This document shows, in pieces, positions 1-7,996 of a stretch of DNA of 64,000 nt. The stretch's first letter is position 1. Each line of letters begins with the position of its first letter. A model generated the notes under the pieces. That model made no database searches. It was not told the DNA's origin and saw nothing but the letters and a program-made list of their open reading frames with translations. Source of the DNA: Pseudomonas sp. B21-023 (GTDB lineage Bacteria; Pseudomonadota; Gammaproteobacteria; Pseudomonadales; Pseudomonadaceae); assembly GCF_024749165.1 (NCBI RefSeq), contig NZ_CP087190.1, positions 2,391,501-2,455,500 on the forward strand, in the 5' to 3' direction. Both the position numbers and the translations under genes were made by a program.

Positions 1-318
1 CGTGATTGCACCTTGTCGTTGAGCCAGGAGGAACCGGTGCATTTCTCGCGACCGGCCATTGATTTTCTTTTCGAGTCGGCCGCCGACGCCTATGGCCCGG
101 AGCTGCTCGGCGTATTGCTCACCGGGGCCAATGAAGACGGTGCCCGAGGGCTTTTGCACATCAGACAAAGCGGTGGCCGGACGGTCGTCCAGGACCCCCG
201 CGAAGCACAGGTCGCGTTGATGCCGGAGGCCGCCCTGGCCCTGCACGACCCGGACCATATTCTTTCCCTGAGCGGTATCGGGCAGTTGCTCGCTACCCTG
301 GAACCCAGCGCATGCTAA
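1..318 (+). CDS. cheB: CheB-type protein-glutamate methylesterase, C-terminal part (cut by window edge)
   Basis: The reading frame is open from the first base, so only the last ~105 residues are present. They match the C-terminal end of the CheB catalytic domain, which removes methyl groups from chemoreceptor glutamates: the stretch LTGANEDGARGL is the family's conserved TG-x(3)-DGA loop, followed by the QDPREAQVALMP segment. No receiver domain is visible because the N-terminus lies outside. The stop codon overlaps the start of the next kinase gene (312-318), indicating translational coupling. CheB beside a receiver/kinase hybrid and a lone receiver suggests an alternative chemosensory-like cluster rather than the main flagellar one. 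Family assignment is firm; the pathway is inferred. Confidence 0.85.
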   Translation, partial: RDCTLSLSQEEPVHFSRPAIDFLFESAADAYGPELLGVLLTGANEDGARGLLHIRQSGGRTVVQDPREAQVALMPEAALALHDPDHILSLSGIGQLLATLEPSAC

Positions 319-1538
319 GCCACATCACCGCGAAACTGCTGATCGTCGACGACCTGCCGGAAAACCTGCTGGCTCTGGACGCCCTGCTCCACGGCGATGA
401 CCGCGAGGTGTACCAGGCCCAGTCCGCCGACGAGGCGTTGTCGCTCCTGCTCGAGCACGAGTTCGCCCTGGCCATTCTCGATGTGCAGATGCCGGGCATG
501 AACGGTTTCGAGCTGGCCGAGCTGATGCGCGGCATGGAGAAGACCCGCAACATCCCCATCGTCTTCGTCAGCGCCGCCGGGCGCGAGATGAACTATGCCT
601 TCAAGGGTTACGAGAGCGGGGCGGTGGATTTCTTGCACAAACCACTGGAAACCCTGGCGGTGAAGAGCAAGGTGTCGGTGTTTGTCGACCTGTTCCGTCA
701 GCGCAAGGCGCTGGACCGTCAGTTGCAGGCCTTGGAGCAGGGCCGCCAGGAGCAGGAACTGTTGCTCAACCAGTTGCAGCTGGCCCGTGGCGAGCTGGAG
801 CGGGCGGTGCGCATGCGCGACGACTTCATGTCGATCGTCTCCCATGAGGTGCGTACGCCACTCAACGGGCTGATCCTGGAAACCCAGTTGCGCCGCATGC
901 ACCTGTCCCGCGGCAACCTCGCGGCGTTCAGCGAGGACAAGCTCAAGGCCATGGTCGAGCGCGACGAGCGTCAGATCAACAGCCTGATCCGCCTGGTCGA
1001 GGACATGCTCGATGTCTCGCGGATTCGCACCGGCAAGCTGTCGATCCGGCCGCGCGCCTTCGACCTTGGCCAGCTGGTACGCGGGCTGGTGGAGAACTTC
1101 GCCGCCCAGGCCAGCGCGGTGGATACCGTCATCGAGCTGCAGCGTTGCGATGCCTTGCAGGGCGAGTGGGACGAATTCCGGATTGAACAGGTGGTGGCCA
1201 ACCTGTTGTCCAACGCCTTGCGCTACGGCAATCGCAAGCCTGTGCAGGTGCGGGTGTTCGAAGAGGATGCCATGGCCTGCGTGCAGGTGCAGGACCAGGG
1301 TATCGGCATCGATGCGCAGAACCAGCAGCGGATCTTCCAGCAGTTCGAGCGTGTCGCCGCGCAGCAGGCCAGTGGCGGCCTGGGCCTGGGGCTGTACATT
1401 TCCGAGCAGATCATCCTCGCCCATGGCGGGCGGATCCAGGTCCACAGCCAGGTTGGAGCAGGGTCGACGTTCACCGTCCAGCTGCCGCTATCGGTGTTGC
1501 CGCACGCCTGTGACCAGACCCGGGCAACCTCTGCGTAA
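312..1538 (+). CDS. Response regulator/histidine kinase hybrid (REC-HisKA-HATPase)
   Basis: This 408-residue cytoplasmic protein has a receiver domain first (about 8-125, phospho-acceptor Asp57 in LDVQMPG, Lys110 in the HKPL loop). A coiled-coil linker (about 128-168) follows, then a HisKA dimerisation domain with His178 in SIVSHEVRTPLNG, and an ATPase domain with N box (VVANLLSNALRYG), G1 (DQGIGID), F box and G2 (GLGLGLYIS). There is no membrane segment or sensory domain, so it must take its signal through the receiver, probably by phosphotransfer from a partner. It overlaps the CheB gene by 7 bases and is followed 44 bases later by a single-domain receiver, its likely partner. Domain calls are certain; the signal is unknown. 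Confidence 0.92.
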   Translation: MLSHITAKLLIVDDLPENLLALDALLHGDDREVYQAQSADEALSLLLEHEFALAILDVQMPGMNGFELAELMRGMEKTRNIPIVFVSAAGREMNYAFKGYESGAVDFLHKPLETLAVKSKVSVFVDLFRQRKALDRQLQALEQGRQEQELLLNQLQLARGELERAVRMRDDFMSIVSHEVRTPLNGLILETQLRRMHLSRGNLAAFSEDKLKAMVERDERQINSLIRLVEDMLDVSRIRTGKLSIRPRAFDLGQLVRGLVENFAAQASAVDTVIELQRCDALQGEWDEFRIEQVVANLLSNALRYGNRKPVQVRVFEEDAMACVQVQDQGIGIDAQNQQRIFQQFERVAAQQASGGLGLGLYISEQIILAHGGRIQVHSQVGAGSTFTVQLPLSVLPHACDQTRATSA

Positions 1539-1582
1539 AGCTGCGGTCTGATAGCCAACCTATTGAATTCGAAGGCGTTGTC

Positions 1583-1960
1583 ATGAGTGAAGATGCACAA
1601 GACGTGGTACTGGTGGTCGAGGACGAGTCGGCGATCCGCATGATCCTGCGCGATTACCTGGCAGGCGAGGGCTACCACGTGCTGGTGGCCGAGGATGGCG
1701 AGCAGGCGTTCGCGATCCTGGCCAGCAAGCCGCACCTGGACCTGATGGTCACCGATTTCCGCCTGCCGGGCGGGATTTCCGGGGTGGAGATCGCCGAGCC
1801 TGCCGTGAAACTGCGGCCTGACCTGAAGGTGATCTTCATCAGCGGCTACCCGGCGGAGATTCTCGAGTCCGGCAGCCCGATCGCGCGCAAGGCGCCGATC
1901 CTGGCCAAGCCGTTCGACCTGGATACCCTGCACGAGCAGATCCAGGCGTTGCTGCGCTAG
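1583..1960 (+). CDS. Single-domain response regulator
   Basis: The 125-residue protein is a receiver domain alone: acidic pair in VVEDES, phospho-acceptor Asp58 in MVTDFRLPGG, Thr/Ser switch in FISGYP and Lys in LAKPF. It has no output domain, so it must act by protein contact or as a phosphate shuttle. It lies 44 bases downstream of the hybrid kinase on the same strand and is probably co-transcribed. The REP palindrome pair at 1984-2066 closes the unit. Confidence 0.9.
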   Translation: MSEDAQDVVLVVEDESAIRMILRDYLAGEGYHVLVAEDGEQAFAILASKPHLDLMVTDFRLPGGISGVEIAEPAVKLRPDLKVIFISGYPAEILESGSPIARKAPILAKPFDLDTLHEQIQALLR

Positions 1961-1983
1961 CTGCGAGCACGTGGCCGGTTAAA

Positions 1984-2066
1984 GTGGGAGCGGGCTTGCC
2001 CCGCGATGGCGCGCATGCAGGATGGCACCGGCGGGGCCGGTGATCGCGGGGCAAGCCCGCTCCCAC
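1984..2066. repeat. REP palindrome pair (P. putida type)
   Basis: Two 24-base arms (1984-2007 and 2043-2066) are exact reverse complements; the core reads GGAGCGGGCTTGCCCCGCGA. The 35 bases between them carry a smaller GC-rich dyad. The element sits between the convergent ends of the response regulator and pvdN. The same sequence recurs at 14663-14736, 17412-17475 and, as a single arm, at 44979-45002. It could act as a bidirectional terminator or transcript stabiliser; that role is inferred. Confidence 0.9.
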
Positions 2067-2093
2067 GCAGCCCTGTGGAGCCTGCGACGAGGC

Positions 2094-3374
2094 TTACCCG
2101 ATCTGCGTACGCAGCAAAGCCATGGCCCGGTCAACCTGCTGTTCGTCGTTGAGCAGGCTCGGTGCGAAGCGGATCACCGGTCCTGCGTCGCGATCCACGG
2201 CATCGACCATGACCTTGTTGGCGTTCAGGTAGGCGGCGACGGCATCGGGATCGCGATCCTTGATGCGGAAGAAGGTGAAGCCTGCGGAGAACTCGCGGCT
2301 GGCCGGAGTTACCAGCTCCACGGCGCGGTGTTCGGCGAGCCGCGCTTTGAGGTAGTCGTTGAGCTGGTGGATACGCGCCTGGACATCGGCCTTGCCCAGC
2401 TCCAGGTGCAGCTTGAAGGCCTCGCCCAGCGCCCAGCGGTGCTCAAAGGCGTGGTACCCGCCCGGGGTCATGATGGTGCCAAAGTCCTCGTTGCGCGAAA
2501 AGGTGGCGAAGGTCGGTGTCAGGTGCTGCATCTTCTCGGACGCCGCGCAGATGATCCCGGTCCCGCGTGGGCCGAACATCCACTTGTGGGTGCCGGCGAT
2601 GAAGTAGTCGCAGTTGAAGTCGGCGAAGCGGGCGTTTTCCACGCCGAAGCCATGCACGCCATCGACCACGTAGACAATGCGCTCGGCCTCGTCGCGGTTG
2701 CGGTTGTGCTGGCGCACCAGCTCGCCGATAGCGCCCACCGGCAGCTTGACGCCGCTGCCCGAATGCACCCAGGTCATGCCCAGCACCCGGGTTTCAGGGC
2801 GAATGCTGCGGTCGATCACGCTCAGCACCCGGTCGGTGGACACGTCGCCCGGTTTGTCGAACAGGCGCAGCTTGCGCACCTGGGTGCCATGCTGGCGCTG
2901 ACGGAAGGCCAGGCAGTTGTGGGTCGAGTAGTGCTCGTGCTCGGTGGTCAGGATCTCCTGGTGCGACGCCACGTGCAGGCCGCCATAGATCATGCCCAGG
3001 CCCTCGGTGGTGCTGCCGGTAAGGGCGACCTGTCGGGGACGCACGTCCAGATAGCGGCCTGCCCACTCGCGGACCTCATCCTCGCGCTGCCATTCGTACT
3101 GGCTCTCCCAGTCCATGCACACCGCAGGGTTGTGGTCGAGGGTGGCGCGGTGGCGGTTGATCGCATCCTGTACCGGCCGCGGGTGGGCGGTGATCAGGAA
3201 GTTGGCGAAGTGCGCGACATCCGGCGCCAGGGGGAACAGTTGGCGCAACTGACGCCATTTGTCCGGGCCCTGCAATGACGCCGGGGTGGCGGTGGCGGCC
3301 AGGGCGCTTGGCAGCAACGGCAGGCTGGCCGCCAGGGCGGCGGCCTGCTTGAGGAAGGCGCGCCGATCAGTCAT
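2094..3374 (-). CDS. pvdN: PvdN, periplasmic PLP-dependent enzyme of pyoverdine maturation
   Basis: This is a class-V aminotransferase-fold protein of 426 residues. PvdN is known in fluorescent pseudomonads to convert the glutamate side group of pyoverdine to succinamide in the periplasm. The start at 3374 places a twin-arginine signal (DRRAFLKQ) at the N-terminus, followed by a hydrophobic stretch and an ALAA cleavage region; a longer in-frame extension upstream lacks this logic. The PLP-binding lysine is Lys264 in AGTHKWMFGPRG, with Asp238 and His241 in VVDGVHGFG. The start overlaps the pvdM stop by 8 bases, so the pair is translationally coupled. No other pvd genes are in the window. Confidence 0.9.
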   Translation of the reverse strand: MTDRRAFLKQAAALAASLPLLPSALAATATPASLQGPDKWRQLRQLFPLAPDVAHFANFLITAHPRPVQDAINRHRATLDHNPAVCMDWESQYEWQREDEVREWAGRYLDVRPRQVALTGSTTEGLGMIYGGLHVASHQEILTTEHEHYSTHNCLAFRQRQHGTQVRKLRLFDKPGDVSTDRVLSVIDRSIRPETRVLGMTWVHSGSGVKLPVGAIGELVRQHNRNRDEAERIVYVVDGVHGFGVENARFADFNCDYFIAGTHKWMFGPRGTGIICAASEKMQHLTPTFATFSRNEDFGTIMTPGGYHAFEHRWALGEAFKLHLELGKADVQARIHQLNDYLKARLAEHRAVELVTPASREFSAGFTFFRIKDRDPDAVAAYLNANKVMVDAVDRDAGPVIRFAPSLLNDEQQVDRAMALLRTQIG

Positions 3375-4746
3375 GGCGGGTTTCCTGGGCGGTATTGGCG
3401 AGCTGGGCCACGGGGTTGGCGGCTTTCTGCACCTGCCCCCAGACGCGCAGGAAGTTGCCTGCCCAGAGCTTGGCAATATCGGTTTCGGAATAGCCACGGG
3501 TCAGCAGTTCGGCGGTCACGTTGCGGATCTCGCCGACGTTCATGAAGCCAGTAACGCCGCCGCCATCGTTGAAGTCGGAGCTGATACCGACGTGGTCGAT
3601 GCCCATCTTCTTCACGGCGTAGTCGATGGCGTCGACATACTCCTTGAGGCCGGCGCGAGGCTCCTCGTCGACGATGGCGTACAGGCTGCTGGCGTATTCG
3701 CCGAAGCGCGCCTCCGGCCAGATGGCGATGATCGGGTCGCCCGGCATCAGTGCGTTGGTCAGGCCTTGCAATGGCTGCAGGTCGAAGCGTGCGCGCAGGG
3801 CTTCGAGTTTTTCCAGGGTCGGCTTGCTCAGGGGCTTGAGGTAAGTGGTGAAGGCCACCACCTGAAGCACGCCGCCGCTGTCCTTGATCAGTTGCATTTC
3901 TTTGTCGGACAGGTTGCGCGGAATGTCCACCAGCGCCCGTGGTGCCGAATGCGAGGCCACGAACGGCGCGCGGCTCAGGCGGGCGACATCTTCCAGGGCC
4001 AGGGTGGACATCTGCGACACATCGATGATCACGCCCAGGTCGTTGAGCCGCTTGACCGCCTGCTCGCCCAGTGGCGAGAGGCCGCCGAAGGCGTCGGGGG
4101 TGTCGTTGAAGAATGGCAGTGGCCGTGAGGAATCGGCCCAGGCGTTGTTGCCGGTGTAGCTGAAGCCGAACATGCGCATGCCGCGCTTGGTCCACAGGTC
4201 GAGCTGTGACAGGTCGCTGCCCAGTGGGTAGGCGTTGAGCATGCTGATGAAGATGGCGAATTTGCCTTCGCCGTTCAGGCGTCGGAAGTCGTCCGGTGTG
4301 TAAGCGATGCCGACCTGGTTGGGGAAGTCGCGCACAATGCCGCTGATGATCTTGTAGCGCACTTCCTGCTGGTTGCGGGCCTCGTCGATGAAGCCAGGGG
4401 TGGGGCGGTGTGGCGCGTTCGGGCCGTTCCACAGCTCCGGCCAGCCGAAGACGGTCAGCGCCGCGCCGGACAGCCGGCCCTTGGCCGCCTTGGCCAGGTC
4501 GAACTGGCCACGGCCGTCCTTGTCTGCTTCGTAACCGGTGCTACCGTAGCCCAACGGCACGGTGACATGGCTGTCGAAGGAGAGCATGTGCTCATGCAGG
4601 TCGTTGGCCTGCTGCACGATTGCACGGGGGTAGCCGCCGTCCTGTTTCCAGAAGTAATAGCCGGCGGCTCCACCCAGGGCGGCCACCAGGGCCAGGGGCA
4701 GGCCGATGTACAAGGCTTTGCGGGAGCGGGTCTTGGTCATTGCCAT
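3367..4746 (-). CDS. pvdM: PvdM, membrane dipeptidase-like pyoverdine maturation protein
   Basis: The 459-residue protein belongs to the renal/membrane dipeptidase family. It has one N-terminal membrane anchor (about 11-31) and a periplasmic amidohydrolase-like domain. PvdM is known to be needed for ferribactin oxidation by PvdP in the periplasm. Family landmarks include the FDSH segment near residue 57, FVASHSAPRAL, and DHVGISSDFN near the C-terminus. The usual HxD metal motif reads H-V-T and the usual SDFDG reads SDFND, so the metal site may differ from true dipeptidases. A second ATG two codons later (4740) is also possible. The gene is the first of a two-gene operon and is preceded by a PvdS-type promoter (4819-4842). 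Confidence 0.9.
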   Translation of the reverse strand: MAMTKTRSRKALYIGLPLALVAALGGAAGYYFWKQDGGYPRAIVQQANDLHEHMLSFDSHVTVPLGYGSTGYEADKDGRGQFDLAKAAKGRLSGAALTVFGWPELWNGPNAPHRPTPGFIDEARNQQEVRYKIISGIVRDFPNQVGIAYTPDDFRRLNGEGKFAIFISMLNAYPLGSDLSQLDLWTKRGMRMFGFSYTGNNAWADSSRPLPFFNDTPDAFGGLSPLGEQAVKRLNDLGVIIDVSQMSTLALEDVARLSRAPFVASHSAPRALVDIPRNLSDKEMQLIKDSGGVLQVVAFTTYLKPLSKPTLEKLEALRARFDLQPLQGLTNALMPGDPIIAIWPEARFGEYASSLYAIVDEEPRAGLKEYVDAIDYAVKKMGIDHVGISSDFNDGGGVTGFMNVGEIRNVTAELLTRGYSETDIAKLWAGNFLRVWGQVQKAANPVAQLANTAQETRHD

Positions 4747-4818
4747 CTCGTTGCAGGGCTGATCGGTTCCGGCCTGGCGGCGCGGTGGGCGCTAGGGCAG
4801 GGCTCGGGTATCAGGTGG

Positions 4819-4842
4819 ACGAATGGCGGGCGGGTAAATTTA
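4819..4842 (-). promoter_or_regulatory. PvdS-type iron-starvation promoter upstream of pvdMN
   Basis: Read on the minus strand, TAAAT (4842-4838) is followed after exactly 16 bases by CGT (4821-4819). This is the TAAAT-N16/17-CGT iron-starvation box recognised by the ECF sigma factor PvdS. Its end lies 72 bases before the pvdM ATG, leaving room for a leader. The match, spacing, orientation and target gene agree, so transcription of pvdMN by a PvdS orthologue under iron limitation is a strong inference. Confidence 0.8.
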
Positions 4843-4922
4843 TCGGTGGGCGAGCATCAAGTTTGCGCGCGTGGCGCCGATACTCCAGTCATTGAAAGGA
4901 CCCACCGTGGAGGATTAAAGGA

Positions 4923-5345
4923 ATGGTAGGTATCAACAACGTCAGCAGCGGCATCGCCACGCAACTGGTCAAAGGGCAGGCCAAAGAAGACGAGAAGTCG
5001 CCGGCTACTGTCGCGGTAGACCTCAAAGGCACCGGCGAATCAGGCAAGCCTGCCGGCGCAAAGAAGGCCGAGGATGACGAGGGTAGCGGCGAGCCGTCGT
5101 ACATTCAGCAAATGCGCGAGATGATCAGGCAATTGCAGAAGCAGATGGCCGAAGAGCAGCGTCAGCTGGCGAAGATCGCCGCGCAGGAAATGGACGACAC
5201 CACGAAAGCGACGATGATTCTCGCCAAGCAGTCGAGCATTGCCACCTTGAGCGGGCAAATACAGGCAGCGACCGCGAAGTTGCTTGATGCACTGACCAAG
5301 ACCGGCGGCAACAGTGCCGGTGGCATGGTATCCACCCAGGCCTGA
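4923..5345 (+). CDS. Small helical protein, FlxA-like (unknown function)
   Basis: The 140-residue hydrophilic protein begins with a disordered segment rich in Lys, Glu and Gly (about 20-58), followed by a coiled-coil core with QQMREMIRQLQKQMAEEQRQ and a second helix (about 90-128). This layout resembles the FlxA-like family, but the resemblance is not decisive. There is no signal peptide, membrane segment or catalytic motif. It is transcribed divergently from pvdM, so their promoters share the interval 4747-4922. A perfect hairpin terminator follows. Confidence 0.65.
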   Translation: MVGINNVSSGIATQLVKGQAKEDEKSPATVAVDLKGTGESGKPAGAKKAEDDEGSGEPSYIQQMREMIRQLQKQMAEEQRQLAKIAAQEMDDTTKATMILAKQSSIATLSGQIQAATAKLLDALTKTGGNSAGGMVSTQA

Positions 5346-5364
5346 AAACCCCCGGTTTCATCCC

Positions 5365-5392
5365 ACAACGCCCCGCTTGCGCGGGGCGTTGT
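5365..5392. terminator. Bidirectional hairpin terminator
   Basis: A perfect 12-base-pair stem (5365-5376 with 5381-5392) encloses the loop TTGC. It lies between the ends of the convergent genes at 4923-5345 and 5397-6320. The T-tracts are short, so termination strength is uncertain. Confidence 0.8.
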
Positions 5393-5396
5393 CGTT

Positions 5397-6320
5397 TCAG
5401 TCCTGCGCCAGGCGCGCACGCTGTCTTTCGCTCTTGTATTGCATGGCCACCGCCGGCGCTGGCTTGGCACTGCCGGTTTCCAGCCACTGGCGCATGCGGC
5501 TGGCGTCGGCGAAGTGGGTGTACTTGCCGAAGGCGTCGAGGATCACCATGGCCACCGGCCGGTTGTCCATCTTCGTCAGCAGCACCAGGCAGTGCCCCGC
5601 CTCGTTGGTGAAGCCGGTCTTGGTCAGCTTGATGTCCCAGTTGCTCTTGTTCACCAGGTGATCGGTGTTACGGAAACCCAGGGTGTAATTGGGCTTGCGG
5701 AACGCCACGGTCTTTTCGCGGGTGACCGACAGCTCGCTGAGCATCGGGTACTTGCGCGAGGCCATCAACAGCTTGGCCAGGTCCTGGGCGGTGGAGACGT
5801 TCAAGGTCGACAGGCCGGTCGGCTCGACGTAGCGGGTGTGGCTCATGCCCAGGCTGCGGGCCTTGGCGTTCATCGCCTTGATAAACGCGCCGTAGCCACC
5901 GGGGTAGTGGTTGGCCAGTGAGTTGGCCGCACGGTTTTCCGACGACATCAGGGTGATCAGCAACGTCTCGCGACGGTTCAGCTCGCTGCCCAGCCGTACC
6001 CGGGAATACACGCCTTTCATCTCCGGGTTGTTGGCGATGGTCATGGTGAGCATCTCGTCCATGGGCAGCTTGGCGTCGAGCACGACCATCGCGGTCATCA
6101 ACTTGGTGACCGAGGCGATGGGGCGCACGCGATCGGCGTGGCTGGAATACAGCTCCTTGTTGGTGTTGAGGTCGATCAACAGGGCGCTGCCGGACGCCAG
6201 GTGCAGTTTGCTCGGGTCACGCTGGACCTGGGCCGGGGGTTGTGCAGCAGCGGTCGACGGTAGGGTCGCGGTTCCTGTGAGCAACAGCAGCAGGCTGAGG
6301 ATGGACAGGGAAGTTTTCAC
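5397..6320 (-). CDS. pbpG: D-alanyl-D-alanine endopeptidase PbpG (PBP7 type)
   Basis: This low-molecular-weight penicillin-binding protein cleaves D-Ala-meso-DAP cross-links of peptidoglycan in the periplasm. The three active-site motifs are present: SxxK in ASVTKL, SxN in SSENRA and KTG in LTKTGFT. The GTG at 6320 is preferred as start because it directly precedes a typical signal peptide ([13 protein letters not shown] ending near TAAAQ). An ATG at 6374 would add 18 residues that are not signal-like. Total length is about 307 residues, normal for PbpG. It stands alone, converging on the small gene at 4923-5345. Confidence 0.9.
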   Translation of the reverse strand: MKTSLSILSLLLLLTGTATLPSTAAAQPPAQVQRDPSKLHLASGSALLIDLNTNKELYSSHADRVRPIASVTKLMTAMVVLDAKLPMDEMLTMTIANNPEMKGVYSRVRLGSELNRRETLLITLMSSENRAANSLANHYPGGYGAFIKAMNAKARSLGMSHTRYVEPTGLSTLNVSTAQDLAKLLMASRKYPMLSELSVTREKTVAFRKPNYTLGFRNTDHLVNKSNWDIKLTKTGFTNEAGHCLVLLTKMDNRPVAMVILDAFGKYTHFADASRMRQWLETGSAKPAPAVAMQYKSERQRARLAQD

Positions 6321-6607
6321 GTTGAGGCTCACTAAATGTTGGTATGTCGTTGGCTGTGCAAGGGTTTCCCCCAAAAAACCGTTGCATTCTGGAGTATGGC
6401 CGAACGGCTGTCGAATGCCTTATATCCAAAGGGCGTAACGTGAACGAAATTTAATCCGGTACCAATTCTGCACCAATGACTGCCGATTCCCCCTTGGCAA
6501 GCTCGGACAAGTCACTCGCTGAATTCATTGAAGTGGGGAAGACGCTGGCGGGCAGCGCCGATTTGAGCTATTGCTTCGATCTTGATCAACCACTCAAGGC
6601 GCGTGAG

Positions 6608-6904
6608 ATGAAGCGATTACTGCTGTTGGCTTTGCTGGTAGCGTCAGGCGCGGCTCAGGCTGGTATTCCACTGCTGAACGCAACATGCCCTGGGAAAATT
6701 GAAGTCCACGCGGACGAGGGCGGCCCGATCTACATCAATGGCAAAGAGGGCAAACTGAAGAAGTTCAACGAGAACTACTTCGAAGCCAAAGCCAGCGGAG
6801 TGACCATTTCGCTATCGATCAACCCGGACGGCTCCCCGAGCGTCTCATACACCGGAAGGAACCGGGCCAACGGCATTTGCCAGGTGAAGGCGCAGGGCTC
6901 TTAG
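6608..6904 (+). CDS. Small secreted protein, unknown function
   Basis: The 98-residue protein has a clear signal peptide (KRLLLLALLVASGAAQA, cleaved near residue 18). The mature part of about 80 residues has two cysteines (TCPGKIEV and GICQVK) that could form one disulphide. The start at 6608 is chosen because it begins the signal peptide and follows a purine-rich stretch; the 44 codons upstream in the same frame do not look like protein. I do not recognise the family. The stop codon TAG uses the first base of the palindromic element at 6904-7073, so the present C-terminus may have been set by that insertion. Confidence 0.65.
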   Translation: MKRLLLLALLVASGAAQAGIPLLNATCPGKIEVHADEGGPIYINGKEGKLKKFNENYFEAKASGVTISLSINPDGSPSVSYTGRNRANGICQVKAQGS

Positions 6905-7073
6905 GCTCTGTATGAAAAGCCTTGATACTCGGTGATGCTGCGTTGAAAACAGCCTGGTGCGCCAGCCCGGTCGGAATGCTCATTTACAACCCGTAAAGTC
7001 GGCGCGACTCCGACCGTTCCTCGGCTGTTTTCGCCTTGCCTGACCTTCGTCTCAAGGCTTTTCATACAGAGCC
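6904..7073. mobile_element. 170-bp palindromic MITE-like element with TA at both borders
   Basis: The ends are perfect 22-base inverted repeats (6904-6925 and 7052-7073) beginning GGCTCTGTATGAAAAG. The inside is also largely palindromic (GAAAACAGC against GCTGTTTTC, CGGTCGGA against TCCGACCG). A TA dinucleotide flanks each end (6902-6903 and 7074-7075), as expected for a TA target duplication of the IS630/mariner type. There is no open frame for a transposase, so it would be non-autonomous. Each end plus its TA makes TAG, the stop codon of the neighbouring gene on either side. Diverged and partial copies lie at 18958-19098 and 7463-7493. Confidence 0.8.
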
Positions 7074-7396
7074 TAGATCGAAGTTACGATCGCAAGAGCC
7101 AGCTGCTCATCAGACATATAAGGTTGGCTGTAGGCTGAATGGTAGTACCGGACAGCTTGCTCAAATTGAGCTCCCCGTATCTCGCCACCTGAACCGATAA
7201 ACGCCAGTGCGTCGGCTTTTGCCGATTTCATATTGGTATTCCAGACCGTCAGCGCCGTGGTCCCCCCAACAATTATAAAGGGGAGTAGTGTCGTACCATA
7301 CGTCGCACTTTCGAATGGATCACTCGTTTCGTGCGCCATTGTAGGAGCGCAAGCACAGGCCAATAAAATCATGCCTAGAGTTCTCAAGAGGTCCAT
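7073..7396 (-). CDS. DUF2388-like small exported protein
   Basis: The 107-residue protein starts with a lipoprotein-like or cleavable signal (MDLLRTLGMILLACACAPTMA) and a hydrophobic stretch (about 30-48). Its C-terminal pattern, ADALAFIGSGGEIRGAQFE and MSDEQLALAI, is that of the Pseudomonas DUF2388 family, whose function is unknown. The start at 7396 is preferred over one 35 codons upstream because it opens the signal sequence. The stop codon uses the outer base of the palindromic element at 6904-7073, and a partial copy of that element lies 70 bases upstream of the start. Confidence 0.7.
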   Translation of the reverse strand: MDLLRTLGMILLACACAPTMAHETSDPFESATYGTTLLPFIIVGGTTALTVWNTNMKSAKADALAFIGSGGEIRGAQFEQAVRYYHSAYSQPYMSDEQLALAIVTSI

Positions 7397-7462
7397 CCCC
7401 AACTTGCTTCCTGCTGCCCGGTAGAAGGGCGCTACCATAGCAGGGAAACAGGTTTCTGGCGT

Positions 7463-7493
7463 TACGCTCTGTACGTAAAGCCTTGATGTAACG
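7463..7493. repeat. Partial copy of the palindromic element end
   Basis: GCTCTGTACGTAAAGCCTTGA (7466-7486) matches the terminal repeat of the element at 6904-7073 apart from two or three changes. It is bracketed by CGTTAC (7460-7465) and GTAACG (7488-7493). No matching second end is nearby. The DUF2388-like gene is thus flanked on both sides by this repeat family. Confidence 0.6.
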
Positions 7494-7555
7494 TCAAGCA
7501 AATTTAACCCGGCGCGCTTGGCGCCGCCCCTCCATGGTCAACCGGACGACCTGCC

Positions 7556-7996
7556 ATGACACTCGGTATCGATTTCACCGACCAGGCGACCAGCCTGCAT
7601 CACGATGCAATTCTAAAACCCTTGCGCGCATTCAACGATGGCGTGATCGGCTCGCCCGGCGCGGCCACTGTCGCCTGGACGCTACGCGATCCTGCCAACG
7701 ATGAAATCGTCGGTGGCCTTTATGCCAGGCTCGGCGGGGGTTGGATGTTCGTCGAACTGCTGGTGGTGCCCGAGCGGATGCGCGGGCAGGGCTGTGGGCG
7801 TGAACTGATGGCCAGGGCCGAGGCTCTGGCAAGGGAGAAGGGCTGTGGCGGGATCTGGCTCGACACCTTCAGCTTCCAGGCGCCGGACTTTTACCGCAAG
7901 CTGGGGTTCGAAGTCTTTGGCGAGATTGCCGATTTCCCGCCTGGACATACCCGCTATTTTCTGCACAAGCGCCTGGCCTGGCTCGCGGGGACTTAA
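7556..7996 (+). CDS. GNAT family N-acetyltransferase
   Basis: The 146-residue cytoplasmic protein has the GNAT fold: strand VELLVVPERMRGQGCGRELM contains the acetyl-CoA pyrophosphate loop (RGQGCG), and GFEVFGEIADFPPGHTRYFLHK is the C-terminal part typical of the family. The substrate cannot be read from the sequence. Its stop overlaps the end of the convergent PP2C gene by four bases (7993-7996). Confidence 0.88.
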   Translation: MTLGIDFTDQATSLHHDAILKPLRAFNDGVIGSPGAATVAWTLRDPANDEIVGGLYARLGGGWMFVELLVVPERMRGQGCGRELMARAEALAREKGCGGIWLDTFSFQAPDFYRKLGFEVFGEIADFPPGHTRYFLHKRLAWLAGT

